Shown here in pieces: positions 1-8,686 of a DNA stretch of 64,000 nt. Within the stretch, counting starts at the first letter, position 1; each line of letters starts with the position of its first letter. A model generated the notes under the pieces. That model had not been told where the DNA came from and searched no databases. It worked only from the letters and a program-made list of their open reading frames with translations. Both the position numbers and the translations under genes were made by a program. The DNA comes from Desulfobacteraceae bacterium 4572_130 (GTDB taxonomy: Bacteria > Desulfobacterota > Desulfobacteria > Desulfobacterales > Desulfobacteraceae): NCBI GenBank assembly GCA_002084425.1, contig NBLN01000002.1, positions 124,001 to 188,000 of the forward strand, read 5' to 3'.

Positions 1-2
1 GG

Positions 3-98
3 ACACTTGACTGGACATATCCTGATTATGCCCATGAAAAAATGATAAATTTTTTGGGCAAAGTAAGAAAAAAATATTTTCTTGATTTAAAGAAGTAA
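3..98 (+). CDS. DUF4416 family protein, C-terminal fragment
   Basis: This is the 3' end of a gene that begins upstream of the window. The open frame gives a 31-residue tail containing LDWTYPDYAHE, then a basic end (VRKKYFLDLKK) and a TAA at 96-98. From memory, DUF4416 proteins of Desulfobacterota end with an EWTYPDY-like motif followed by FFN.VR..YL, and they often sit directly before yicC, so motif and context agree. The function of the family is unknown. Only the tail is visible, so the call rests on one motif plus gene order. The stop is 15 bp before yicC, which suggests cotranscription. Confidence 0.6.
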   Translation, partial: TLDWTYPDYAHEKMINFLGKVRKKYFLDLKK

Positions 99-113
99 AA
101 TAAAAGGGTTTAA

Positions 114-995
114 ATGATAAAAAGTATGACAGGCTATGCCCAGGCATCCTATATCAAAAATATGATTAATATAGAAATTGAGATTCGTTCATATAATAGT
201 AGATATCTTGATATTGTTCTTTATATTCCAAATAAATACATAATGTTTGAACATGGAATAAAAAAAATTATAAAGAAAAATGTTTCCCGGGGGAGGATAG
301 AAATTCATGTTTCAATAAAAGATGACTCTCAAGAATCTTTTTTGTTTGAAGTAGATGAAAAAAAATTAAAAGCTTATTATAAAGCATTATCTTTTATTAA
401 GAAATTTTTGTCCATTAAATCTGAAATAACTCTTGACCATCTGCTTGATACCAAAGATATAATAAAACCTCAAAAAGAAAAAATGGATTCTGAACTTATT
501 GAAAATAATATTTCTATTACTGTTTTTAAAGCCCTTGAAAGTCTTAATAAAATGCGTGAAAAAGAAGGGAGTAATCTTCTTAAAAATATTAATAAGGGTA
601 TTTTGATTATAAAGAATAAACTAGAAATAATTGAACAATATGCTGATACTATTCCAAAAATTTATAAAAAAAGGCTTAAGGACAAAATTCTAAGTTTAAC
701 ACAGGGCATTGAAGAATTGGATGATATAAGGATTTATCAGGAAGCAGCAATACTTGCTGAAAAAAGTGATATTTCTGAAGAAATTATACGATCTTATAGT
801 CATATTAAACAGTTTAGAGAAGTTTTTTCTTCCAAAGAATCCCAGGGGAAAAAACTTAATTTTTTGATTCAGGAATTAAATCGTGAGTTTAATACAATGG
901 GTTCAAAAGCTGGTAAAGCAGAACTTTGTCATACTGTTGTTGATTTAAAAACTGAATTGGAAAAGATCAGGGAACAAATCCAAAATATTGAATAA
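114..995 (+). CDS. yicC: YicC/YloC family endoribonuclease
   Basis: Full-length (293 aa) YicC-family protein. The N-terminus MIKSMTGYAQ is the family hallmark, and the conserved C-terminal block FLIQELNREFNTMGSKA lies near residues 248-265, followed by KTELEKIREQIQNIE at the end. Family members in E. coli and Bacillus are RNA-binding endoribonucleases (YicC acts on the small RNA RyhB); the physiological target here is unknown. A GGG-containing Shine-Dalgarno lies just before the ATG. It is followed after 286 bp by remA and then gmk and rlmB, a common order in Desulfobacterota. The middle of the protein is Lys/Ile-rich, in keeping with the AT-rich genome. Confidence 0.93.
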   Translation: MIKSMTGYAQASYIKNMINIEIEIRSYNSRYLDIVLYIPNKYIMFEHGIKKIIKKNVSRGRIEIHVSIKDDSQESFLFEVDEKKLKAYYKALSFIKKFLSIKSEITLDHLLDTKDIIKPQKEKMDSELIENNISITVFKALESLNKMREKEGSNLLKNINKGILIIKNKLEIIEQYADTIPKIYKKRLKDKILSLTQGIEELDDIRIYQEAAILAEKSDISEEIIRSYSHIKQFREVFSSKESQGKKLNFLIQELNREFNTMGSKAGKAELCHTVVDLKTELEKIREQIQNIE

Positions 996-1281
996 AGATG
1001 GCATTATAAACTTACAATATATTGAACTAGGATACTCTTTTTTGAGACCCTTTTGAATAATTGATTTTTCATTTTAAATAAAACAGAACGATTTGGCAAA
1101 GCTCTTGTTTTATATAAACTAGTACTTTTTTAAAATTTTTATAAGTGTTTTGTTCTTTGTTGTGGCCTCTCTAAGTACTAATAATTTTAGTCTGGCCCTT
1201 AGTTGTTTAAACTAAAATTTTTAAGGTAAGATTTTTAATTTTTAAATTATTTATAATAAAAGGTAAAATTAAGGTAAAATT

Positions 1282-1563
1282 ATGGAAGAAGTTCTTTTAA
1301 ATATAGGTTTTAGTAATACTGTAGTTGCTGATAATGTTGTAGCTATTCTTATACCTAATTCTTCTCCTATGAAGAGGCTTAAAAATGAGGCAAGAGAAGA
1401 TAGGCGTCTTATTGATACTACTCATGGAAGAAAAACAAGATCAATAATTTTAACTGATAGTAATCATGTTATTCTTTCTGCAATTCATGCTGATACAGTA
1501 TCCCAACGTTTTATTCTTTTAAAAAAAAATGAGCAGAAAAAAATATCATTAACTACAACATAA
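1282..1563 (+). CDS. remA: RemA (DUF370) family regulator
   Basis: A 93-aa protein of the RemA/DUF370 family. It opens with LLNIGFSN, has the central [12 protein letters not shown] and [16 protein letters not shown] segments typical of the family, and ends near [12 protein letters not shown]. In Bacillus subtilis RemA is a DNA-binding ring-forming activator of matrix and osmoprotection genes; in deltaproteobacteria it nearly always sits between yicC and gmk and its targets are not known. The start follows AAGGTAAAATT, and that short stretch is present twice in tandem just upstream. The 286 bp before it hold no other gene; the words ATGGCATTATAAA after yicC and ATGGCATTGTAAA after remA are near-copies of each other. 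Confidence 0.9.
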   Translation: MEEVLLNIGFSNTVVADNVVAILIPNSSPMKRLKNEAREDRRLIDTTHGRKTRSIILTDSNHVILSAIHADTVSQRFILLKKNEQKKISLTTT

Positions 1564-1625
1564 TGGCATTGTAAAAAAAGTATGTTAAGACTTATTAAGG
1601 GAGATAGCATAATAGTTTGAAAATA

Positions 1626-1719
1626 AACTGCTATAAGGCAGGTTTGGTTATTAATTCTTAGTTTGTCTTACAACAAAACATGAAAAAATATTAAGTAATT
1701 ATAAGTTTTTTCATATACA
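1626..1719 (+). repeat. Dispersed ~93-bp element, copy 1
   Basis: First copy of the intergenic repeat family described in the findings. It shows the left hairpin CTGCTATAAGGCAG, the TTTGTCTTACAACAAAACATGAAA core, and the closing TTTTTTCATATA. It ends 18 bp before the gmk start chosen here, so it lies inside the presumed gmk leader. Confidence 0.85.
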
Positions 1720-1737
1720 ATGGAACAAGGAATTTTT

Positions 1738-2304
1738 ATGAAACAAGGAAAAATTTTTATTATATCAGCTCCTTCCGGGGCTGGAAAATCAACTTTATGT
1801 AATTTAATACTTAAAAATTTTCCTGATATTTCATATTCAATATCTTATACAACAAGAAAGCCAAGAAATAATGAAAACCATGGGGTTGCTTATTCTTTTA
1901 TTACAAATTATGAGTTTGAAAAAAAAATAGAAAAAAAATTCTGGGCAGAATGGGCTATGGTTCATGGTAATTATTATGGGACTTCTATTGAATTTATTAA
2001 TCAAAAAATTGAATCTGGAAAAAGTTTGATTCTTGATATTGATATTCAAGGCGCAAAAAAAATTGTGGACTTATATCCTGATGCAATAAAGATTTTTATT
2101 ATGCCATTGTCTTTTAATATACTTGAGCAAAGGCTGATATCGCGTAATACTGATTCAAAAGATGTTATTAAAAAACGCCTTGAAAATGCTAGAAAAGAGA
2201 TTAGTCAAAAAGATTTTTATGACCATGTGATTGTGAATGATGAGTTGGAAAAAGCTTTTAGGCAAATAAATAAAATTATAAAAAAGGCTTTTTGTGAAAA
2301 CTAG
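1738..2304 (+). CDS. gmk: Guanylate kinase
   Basis: Phosphorylates GMP to GDP with ATP in purine nucleotide salvage and synthesis. The P-loop SAPSGAGKST is at residues 10-19, followed by the GMP-binding segment SISYTTRKPRNNENHG and the FWAEWAMVHGNYYGTS block; length 188 aa is slightly short but complete. An upstream in-frame ATG at 1720 abuts the repeat element and has no ribosome site, while the ATG at 1738 is preceded by ACAAGGAA at proper distance, so 1738 was chosen. The 3' end overlaps rlmB by 11 bp, indicating translational coupling. Confidence 0.95.
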   Translation: MKQGKIFIISAPSGAGKSTLCNLILKNFPDISYSISYTTRKPRNNENHGVAYSFITNYEFEKKIEKKFWAEWAMVHGNYYGTSIEFINQKIESGKSLILDIDIQGAKKIVDLYPDAIKIFIMPLSFNILEQRLISRNTDSKDVIKKRLENARKEISQKDFYDHVIVNDELEKAFRQINKIIKKAFCEN

Positions 2305-3055
2305 AAAAAAACAGGAAAGACAAGAAATTCTTCTAGGCTTGCATTCTGTTTATGAAGCATTAAAGGCTGGAAAAAGACAAATTTTTAAAATTTTTATATC
2401 TAGAGATTTTAATCAACCTAATATAAAAAAAATTATTAATTTTGCAATAAAGAAAAAAATTCCCTTTGAATTTATAAAATCTGATTTTCTTGATGTGATG
2501 ACAAAAAATTCAAAACATCAAGGTATTGCAGCAAAAGTTGGACATTATCCTCTTGTAAAAATTGATATTGTTTTTAAAGAAATAAAAAATAATTCAGCTA
2601 GAGATTTTATTCTTATAATTGAATGTCTTGAAGATCCTCATAATTTGGGTGCTCTTATACGAACAGCTTTATGTGTTGGTATTGATTTTATAATGATACC
2701 AAAAAATCGAGCCGTATATCCTTCGCCTTCAGTATCAAGGGCTTCAGCAGGTGCTCTGGAACATGCAAATATTTCTTTGACAACAAATACAGTTTCTGTA
2801 ATTCAAAGATTAAAAAATCAGGGTTTTTGGATTGCGGGTCTTGATGCACAGGCTAGAACCTCAATTTTTAAAACCAATCTTCCTCAGAAGCTTGTTCTTA
2901 TTGTTGGTGGCGAGCATAAAGGTATTAGGCCTCTTGTGAAAAAACAATGCGATTTTTTAATATCTCTTCCTCAAAAAACAGGTGTTTCCTCTCTTAATGC
3001 TTCAGTTGCAGGTGGAGCTGCAATGTATGAAGTATTTCGTCAAAAAAATCTATAA
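2294..3055 (+). CDS. rlmB: 23S rRNA 2'-O-ribose methyltransferase RlmB (SpoU family)
   Basis: A 253-aa SPOUT-class methyltransferase. The N-terminal substrate-binding part begins LLGLHSVYEAL, motif 1 is ECLEDPHNLGALIRTA near residue 110-120, motif 2 IVGGEHKGIRPL near 202, and motif 3 SSLNASVAGGAA near 231, forming the SAM-binding knot. RlmB methylates G2251 of 23S rRNA in E. coli; a tRNA TrmH role cannot be excluded, but the N-terminal extension favours RlmB. The start is GTG at 2294, inside the last codons of gmk, and no better start lies downstream. Confidence 0.9.
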   Translation: MKTRKKQERQEILLGLHSVYEALKAGKRQIFKIFISRDFNQPNIKKIINFAIKKKIPFEFIKSDFLDVMTKNSKHQGIAAKVGHYPLVKIDIVFKEIKNNSARDFILIIECLEDPHNLGALIRTALCVGIDFIMIPKNRAVYPSPSVSRASAGALEHANISLTTNTVSVIQRLKNQGFWIAGLDAQARTSIFKTNLPQKLVLIVGGEHKGIRPLVKKQCDFLISLPQKTGVSSLNASVAGGAAMYEVFRQKNL

Positions 3056-3155
3056 CAAAATATGATAGAAAGTTTTTACAATACAATTAAAAATGAATTT
3101 TTAATACATCAATACATTATTTGCCTAATAGCAGTTATTGAAAAGGAGAGACACA

Positions 3156-3383
3156 GTGTTTAAAAAACTCAAAGGGAAATTAACAAAAAATAAAGGATTT
3201 ACTCTGATTGAGTTAATGATAGTTATAGCTATTATTAGTATTCTTGCAGCAATTGCGATTCCGCAATTTATACAATATAAAGCTTATGCTTATAATGCAG
3301 CATCACTTTCTGACCTTTATAATTTAAGACTGGAGCTTGAAGGATATAATGCAACTTGGGATCAATATCCCAGTACTAATTGA
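3156..3383 (+). CDS. pilA: Short type IV pilin, Geobacter PilA-like
   Basis: Encodes a 75-aa prepilin. The start is GTG at 3156, placed by a strong AAGGAG eight bases upstream; a TTG further up would extend through the Shine-Dalgarno. The leader is 14 residues ending KNKG, followed by FTLIELMIVIAIISILAAIA, the class III/IVa cleavage and helix motif with Glu5. Cleavage after Gly would leave exactly 61 residues, the mature length of Geobacter sulfurreducens PilA. Aromatics fall at mature positions 1, 24, 27, 30, 32, 41, 50, 54 and 57. The globular head of ordinary pilins is missing. Family knowledge: such short pilins need a separate head or chaperone protein, and the gene at 3622 is a candidate. 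Conductivity is not shown by sequence. Confidence 0.85.
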   Translation: MFKKLKGKLTKNKGFTLIELMIVIAIISILAAIAIPQFIQYKAYAYNAASLSDLYNLRLELEGYNATWDQYPSTN

Positions 3384-3394
3384 GACCTTTAACC

Positions 3395-3474
3395 AAGCAT
3401 TTTTTATAAAAATATTTTTAAAAATATAAAATATCTTTTTCTAATTTTTAATTAAAAAAATGTTTGTAAATGCT
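3395..3474 (+). repeat. AT-rich palindromic element, copy A
   Basis: Begins AAGCATTTTTTATAAA and ends TTTGTAAATGCTT, an imperfect inverted repeat. Near-identical sequence recurs at 38573-38653, inverted at 41791-41880, and in a shortened form at 34077-34118. Flanking GAGACCTTT at 3382 and GCAAAAGTCTC at 3569-3579 look like an outer inverted pair, so the full element may be about 200 bp. Confidence 0.75.
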
Positions 3475-3621
3475 TATAAATATGGCTTGCTTTCTTTTCC
3501 CCCAATTTTAGATTCAAGGTATTACAATATATCTTCACCATAAAATTTAAACAAAATCATGCATTGTGCAAAAGTCTCTAATTAAAATATCGTTATAAAT
3601 TTATCATTATTAATTATGGAG

Positions 3622-3990
3622 ATATTTATGAATAACATCTTTAGAATCTTAATTGTTTTTTTTATTATAGGTTTTTTTAATTTTGTTTATGCTGACACTA
3701 CAACTAAAGGTGGTGCTATTGCAGATATTAAAGATTCAGATGAAAGACCTGGTATTACATTTACACCTTCTGCTAATACTCTTATTAGCTGGAATATTAC
3801 AGCAACTGCCTATTATATAGGTTCAGCAAGTTCAAAAACAACACCTGCTAATGGAATTGAGTATGCAATGGTTTCTAATTATAATGGATATTATCAAAAA
3901 ATTCAGACTCAAGATGAAAGCAAAATAACAACTCCAGGAACTCCAGGTATAGTTCCTGTTGATTGGACACCCATGGGTGGAAAAAAATAA
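3622..3990 (+). CDS. Small secreted protein, candidate pilin head/partner
   Basis: The likely start is the ATG at 3628 or just before it; a segment MEIF upstream is in frame but the hydrophobic signal peptide begins MNNIFRILIVFFIIG and ends near VYA-D, giving about 100 mature residues. The mature part contains GITFTPSANTLISW, a Tyr-rich stretch around SNYNGYYQ and the end VDWTPMGGKK. I do not recognise a named family with certainty. Position 230 bp after a headless pilin, export signal, FTPS motif and size are like the PilA-C/Spc protein that pairs with short PilA in Geobacter. That role is inference. The intervening gap holds a palindromic repeat. Confidence 0.55.
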   Translation: MFMNNIFRILIVFFIIGFFNFVYADTTTKGGAIADIKDSDERPGITFTPSANTLISWNITATAYYIGSASSKTTPANGIEYAMVSNYNGYYQKIQTQDESKITTPGTPGIVPVDWTPMGGKK

Positions 3991-4297
3991 TTAAGGTATA
4001 TATTAAATTTGAATTTTTTTATAAGTTTCTTTTTATAGCAATTTTCATTTTAATATATATTAAATCAATCTATTTTTTTGTTATGCCTTTAGAGTACTAC
4101 TCCAAATTATAGGTGACATATAAATCAGGTTAAACGATCTATTGTATATTTAAAATTAAAAAAGATAGTATATTATACAAAGAGTTATGTTCCTTAGTAG
4201 TTATAGTTTTTTTTTGATAAAATTCTTGAATTAATTATTCTAGAGACCTTAGCAAAATTTGCTAGATTAATAGGTATTGATAAGTAGTCTTTTAAAC
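3991..4297 (+). other. Intergenic region before cimA
   Basis: About 300 bp without a gene. It is AT-rich, lacks a convincing terminator or leader peptide, and carries GAGACCTTAGCAAAATTTGC near 4243-4262, resembling the end of the AT-rich palindromic element. I see no T-box or leucine attenuator. Confidence 0.5.
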
Positions 4298-5881
4298 ATG
4301 AAAAATATAATATTATACGACACAACACTACGGGATGGAATGCAGGGAGAAAATATTTCCTTTTCCATTAATGATAAAATAAAAATTGCAAATAAACTTG
4401 ATGACATTGGGATCCATTATATTGAGGGAGGATGGCCAAGTTCAAATCACAATACTTTACAATTTTTTAAACTTGCAAAAAAAATTAAGTTTAAAAATGC
4501 CAGACTTACTGCTTTTGGTTCCACAAGACGACCTTATATAAAAGCCTCCCAGGATTTAAATTTAAAAGCTCTTATTGAATGCAAAGCTACAGTTATAACA
4601 ATTTTTGGAAAATCCTGGGATCTGCATATTAAAAAACTCATGGGAAATACTCTTAAAGAAAATCTTTTAATGATCCAAGACAGTATTTTATTTTTAAAAA
4701 AATATGACAGAGAAATTATTTATGATGCAGAGCATTTTTATGATGGGTATTTTGCAAATCCTGAATATGCAATTAAATGTGTAGAAGTTGCAATAAAAAG
4801 CGGATGTTCTAGTATTGTACTTTGTGATACTAATGGCGGTACTATGCCTCATGATATTGAAAGAATTACCAGTATTGTTTACAGAAAAATTAATGATAAA
4901 TTTAATTTTAAAATAAATCTGGGTATTCATTCTCATAATGATTGCGGGCTGGCTCTTGCAAATTCAATATCAGCAGTTAGAGCAGGTGCTTCCATGATTC
5001 ATGGAACTATTAATGGTTATGGAGAAAGATGCGGTAATACCGATCTTACATCTATAATGCCAATACTAAGTTTAAAAATGAATATAAAATGTATTTCCAA
5101 AAGTAATTTAAAAAAGATTAAATCTTTATCAAGATTTATAAGTGAAACAGCTAATATAACACCTTTAAATTATAGACCCTTTGTTGGGAAAAGTGCGTTT
5201 GCCCATAAGGGAGGAATACATGTAAGTGGTATAATGAAAGAACCTAGGGCTTATGAACATATTGATCCATTTCTTGTTGGTAATAAAAGAAGGGTTCTGG
5301 TATCTGCACAATCAGGAAAGAGTAATATTAGATATAAAATAAAAGAAATGGGATTAGAGTTTTATAAAAATGGTTTTAATGACAAGGATATTTTATCCAG
5401 CATAAAAGAAAAGGAAGATAAAGGATTTCAATTTGATGTTGCAGAAGGGTCTTTAAAAATCCTTATGGAAAAATTAACAAATCAGTTTAAACCATATTTT
5501 GCTCTTGAATCATTTAGAGTTACAATTGAAAAAAATAAACAAAAACCATGTTATGCCTATGCGCTTATTAAAATCAGAGTAGGGCACAGAATAGAAATAA
5601 CAGCAGCTGAAGGAAATGGTCCTGTAAGTGCCCTTGATAATGCTTTGCGAAAAGCACTTCTAAAGATTTTTCCAGAAATTAATGACATGCATCTTGTTGA
5701 TTTTAAAGTTCGTGTATTAGAAGGAAGTGATGGAACAGATGCAAAAGTAAGAGTTTTAATCGAATCAAGAGATGAAAATAATATTTTTACAACATTGGGT
5801 GTTTCAGATGATATTATTGAAGCTAGCTGGCAGGCTTTAGCTGATAGTTTTCAATATCACCTTTCAATTAATAATAAATGA
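4298..5881 (+). CDS. cimA: (R)-citramalate synthase
   Basis: Condenses pyruvate and acetyl-CoA to citramalate, the first step of the threonine-independent isoleucine route. The 527-aa protein has DTTLRDGMQGEN at residues 7-18, the metal-binding GIHSHNDCGLA near 208-218, and the C-terminal regulatory LeuA-type domain with GNGPVSALDNALRKAL and GSDGTDAKVRVLIES. The GGWPSSN segment after IEG marks the CimA subtype rather than 2-isopropylmalate synthase. The ATG at 4298 matches the family N-terminus MKNIILYDTTLRDG; an upstream TTG at 4277 would add seven residues. leuA follows 68 bp downstream, so the two branched-chain entry enzymes are likely coexpressed. Confidence 0.92.
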   Translation: MKNIILYDTTLRDGMQGENISFSINDKIKIANKLDDIGIHYIEGGWPSSNHNTLQFFKLAKKIKFKNARLTAFGSTRRPYIKASQDLNLKALIECKATVITIFGKSWDLHIKKLMGNTLKENLLMIQDSILFLKKYDREIIYDAEHFYDGYFANPEYAIKCVEVAIKSGCSSIVLCDTNGGTMPHDIERITSIVYRKINDKFNFKINLGIHSHNDCGLALANSISAVRAGASMIHGTINGYGERCGNTDLTSIMPILSLKMNIKCISKSNLKKIKSLSRFISETANITPLNYRPFVGKSAFAHKGGIHVSGIMKEPRAYEHIDPFLVGNKRRVLVSAQSGKSNIRYKIKEMGLEFYKNGFNDKDILSSIKEKEDKGFQFDVAEGSLKILMEKLTNQFKPYFALESFRVTIEKNKQKPCYAYALIKIRVGHRIEITAAEGNGPVSALDNALRKALLKIFPEINDMHLVDFKVRVLEGSDGTDAKVRVLIESRDENNIFTTLGVSDDIIEASWQALADSFQYHLSINNK

Positions 5882-5949
5882 AAATCATGAAATTTCACTC
5901 ACTAATTGCATTTTTTATTTGAACAGCATTTTTTACGAGTTTATGAAAA

Positions 5950-7494
5950 ATGAAAAATAATAAAATTTTAATATTTGATACAACCCTAAGAGATGGTGAG
6001 CAATCTCCAGGTGCTAGTATGAATATAGGTGAAAAAGTACGAATTGCAACCCAGCTTGAAAAACTGGGAGTAAATATTATTGAAGCAGGATTTCCAGCAG
6101 CTTCTATGGGTGATTTTAAAGCAGTTAAAATAATTTCTGAAAAACTTGAAAAATCCCAGATTGCAGCTTTGTGCAGGACACATCTTCAAGACATAACAAA
6201 AGCATGGGATGCAATAAAAAAAGCAAAACATCCTAGAATTCATGTGTTTATTGCAACTTCTGACATTCACATGAAATATAAACTTAGAATGTCAAAAAAT
6301 CAGATTATAGAAAAAGCTGTTAAAGCTGTTAAATATGCAGCATCTTTTACTGATAATATTGAATTTTCCGCAGAAGACAGCTCAAGAAGTGATCCTGATT
6401 TTTTATGTCAAATCTTTAATGCAGTTATTGATTCTGGAGCTTCAACAATAAATCTTACTGATACAGTTGGATATGCAGTGCCTGGTGAATTTTCTAAGCT
6501 TATAAAATATATTATAAAAAATACTTTAAATATACACAAAGCTGTTCTAAGTGTTCATTGCCATAATGATCTTGGTCTTGCAACTTCCAATACGCTTGCA
6601 GCTATTAGTTCTGGGGCAGGGCAGGTAGAAGTTACAATAAATGGTATTGGAGAAAGAGCTGGAAATGCGTCCCTTGAAGAAGTAGTTATGTCTCTTAATA
6701 CCAGACCCAATTTTTTCCAAAAAAAAACTTCAATAAATACTAGAAAAATATATGAAATATCACGCCTTGTAAGAATGATAACAGGTATAACAATTCAACC
6801 TAATCGTCCCATTGTTGGTGCAAATGCGTTTTCCCATAAAGCAGGAATACATCAACATGGTATTTTAAAAAATCCAATGACATATGAAATTATGAAACCT
6901 GAAACCATAGGGCTTAATAAAAATAAATTAATTCTGGGAAAGCATTCAGGTCGCCATGCATTTTATGCTCATGTAAAAGAAATGGGATATAATCTTTCTG
7001 AAAATGAATTAAATTTAATATTTAAAAAATTTAAACTTCTTGCTGATAAAAAAAAGAAGATTTTAAGTGATGATATTGAAGCTTTAATAAATGAGGAAAT
7101 TTTAAGAACCAGGGAAGTTTTTTCTCTTAAATCTCTTTATGTTTCAACTGGCACAGAAGTAGATTCAACAGCAACTCTGGAACTTAAAATTAATAATAAA
7201 ATTGTAAATGGTTCAACAAAGGCAAATGGTCCTATTGATGCTGTGTTTAACACAATATCAAGAATTACAAATACAAAATCTGAATTGCTTCGATTTTCAA
7301 TCAGCGCACTTACATCAGGTACTGATGCTCAGGGTGAAGTAACAGTAAGACTTATTGAGCATGGAATTATTGCCCTGGGAAGAGGTACTTCCTCGGATAT
7401 TATTATAGCAAGTGCCCTTGCCTATATAAATGGCTTAAACAGACTTGAACATTTGAAAAAAGAAAATTTTACAATAAAACAAGAGTCATTTTAG
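5950..7494 (+). CDS. leuA: 2-isopropylmalate synthase
   Basis: Condenses 2-oxoisovalerate with acetyl-CoA in leucine synthesis. The 514-aa protein starts [19 protein letters not shown], has EAGFPAAS, the metal-binding [14 protein letters not shown] near residue 200-213, [14 protein letters not shown], and a C-terminal allosteric domain with [15 protein letters not shown] and [14 protein letters not shown]. This is the full-length, leucine-regulated form. It follows cimA and ends 7 bp before lptF. The sequence TTTTTTACGAGTTTATGAAA directly before the start matches a short motif seen before frdA and btuC. Confidence 0.95.
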   Translation: MKNNKILIFDTTLRDGEQSPGASMNIGEKVRIATQLEKLGVNIIEAGFPAASMGDFKAVKIISEKLEKSQIAALCRTHLQDITKAWDAIKKAKHPRIHVFIATSDIHMKYKLRMSKNQIIEKAVKAVKYAASFTDNIEFSAEDSSRSDPDFLCQIFNAVIDSGASTINLTDTVGYAVPGEFSKLIKYIIKNTLNIHKAVLSVHCHNDLGLATSNTLAAISSGAGQVEVTINGIGERAGNASLEEVVMSLNTRPNFFQKKTSINTRKIYEISRLVRMITGITIQPNRPIVGANAFSHKAGIHQHGILKNPMTYEIMKPETIGLNKNKLILGKHSGRHAFYAHVKEMGYNLSENELNLIFKKFKLLADKKKKILSDDIEALINEEILRTREVFSLKSLYVSTGTEVDSTATLELKINNKIVNGSTKANGPIDAVFNTISRITNTKSELLRFSISALTSGTDAQGEVTVRLIEHGIIALGRGTSSDIIIASALAYINGLNRLEHLKKENFTIKQESF

Positions 7495-7501
7495 TAAAAA
7501 A

Positions 7502-8662
7502 ATGAAAATAAATACAATTATAAATAGATATATTTTTAAAGAACTTGTTTCACCTTTTTGTGTAAGCCTTGTTTTTCTTAATTTTATTTTTTTAATGACA
7601 AGAATTCCTGATATTATAAATATGATTGTAAATTATAATACAGAAGTTTTATCTGTTTTGCTTTTAATTGTTTATTCTCTTCCACGGTTTTTGGAATTTA
7701 CTATTCCAATGTCTTTAATGATTTCAATAATTCTTACATTTATGCGCTTATCAAGGGACAATGAGATTATTGCACTTAAAGGAGCAGGAATTACAATATA
7801 TAAACTTTTTATTCCTGTTTTAATATTTTCTTTTTTAAGTACATGCTTAACTATTGGGATTACAGTTTGGGCAGTACCTTTTGGTAAGTTTAGTTTTAAG
7901 AAAAAAAGTATTGAAATTGTACAATCAAACTTAAATATTGTTTTGGAACCCCAGAGATTCAATAACAGGTTTAATGATGTTATGATTTATTTAAATTCAA
8001 TAGATATAAACACAAAACAGTTTAAAGATATTTTTATTCAAGATAATAGAATAAAAGAAAGGGTAACTATTTCCCTTGCCCCAAGGGGCATAATTATTTC
8101 AGATTTAAAGAGGAATTTCTATACTTTAAGGCTCTATAAAGGAATAATTAATCAGGTTAATTTAAAAGATAGATCTGTTAACACTATTAATTTTGATATG
8201 TACGATATAAATTTAGACCTTAAAAATATTGGTAAACATGGAAAAGTATCAAAAGATTTTGATGAAATGAGTTTAAAAGAGCTTTTAAAGTTTATAAAAA
8301 AAGATTTTAAAAATAAAGCTGATTTAAATTCAGCTTTAATTGAATTTCATGAAAAATTTTCTATTCCGTTTGCATGTCTGGCACTTGGAATTCTTTCACT
8401 ACCTCTTGGGCTTTTTTCTTTATCCTCAAAACATTCATCAGGTTTTGGTTTGGGATTATTTTTTTTTATTTTATATTATTTATTACTTTCAGCTGGATGG
8501 TCCTTGGGAGAAGCAGGATTTTATCCTCCTTTTTTTGCAATGTGGACACCTAATTTTATAATAGCGGGAATTGGAATATGGTTTATTATTCGTGTTGCAA
8601 ATGAGGATTATATAAAAATACCCCATGTTATTAAGATATTACTTATTAAGTATAAAAAATAG
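7502..8662 (+). CDS. lptF: LPS export ABC transporter permease LptF
   Basis: A 386-aa YjgP/YjgQ-family inner-membrane permease of the Lpt system, which moves lipopolysaccharide from the inner membrane to the periplasmic bridge. The N-terminal half has three membrane segments with the family signature FMRLSRDNEIIALKGAGI near residue 80-97, then a periplasmic beta-jellyroll region around 130-260, then three C-terminal membrane helices. F versus G is assigned by gene order and the N-terminal NRYIFKELVSPF; the paralog at 10923 is the other subunit. The pair is normally adjacent; here 2.2 kb of restriction-modification genes separate them. Confidence 0.85.
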   Translation: MKINTIINRYIFKELVSPFCVSLVFLNFIFLMTRIPDIINMIVNYNTEVLSVLLLIVYSLPRFLEFTIPMSLMISIILTFMRLSRDNEIIALKGAGITIYKLFIPVLIFSFLSTCLTIGITVWAVPFGKFSFKKKSIEIVQSNLNIVLEPQRFNNRFNDVMIYLNSIDINTKQFKDIFIQDNRIKERVTISLAPRGIIISDLKRNFYTLRLYKGIINQVNLKDRSVNTINFDMYDINLDLKNIGKHGKVSKDFDEMSLKELLKFIKKDFKNKADLNSALIEFHEKFSIPFACLALGILSLPLGLFSLSSKHSSGFGLGLFFFILYYLLLSAGWSLGEAGFYPPFFAMWTPNFIIAGIGIWFIIRVANEDYIKIPHVIKILLIKYKK

Positions 8663-8686
8663 ATAATAAAAAGGGTTATAATAATA

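Noticed and set aside
1720-1738. Upstream ATG for gmk
   Set aside because: It touches the end of repeat copy 1 and has no Shine-Dalgarno, while 1738 has ACAAGGAA at proper distance and matches the family N-terminus.
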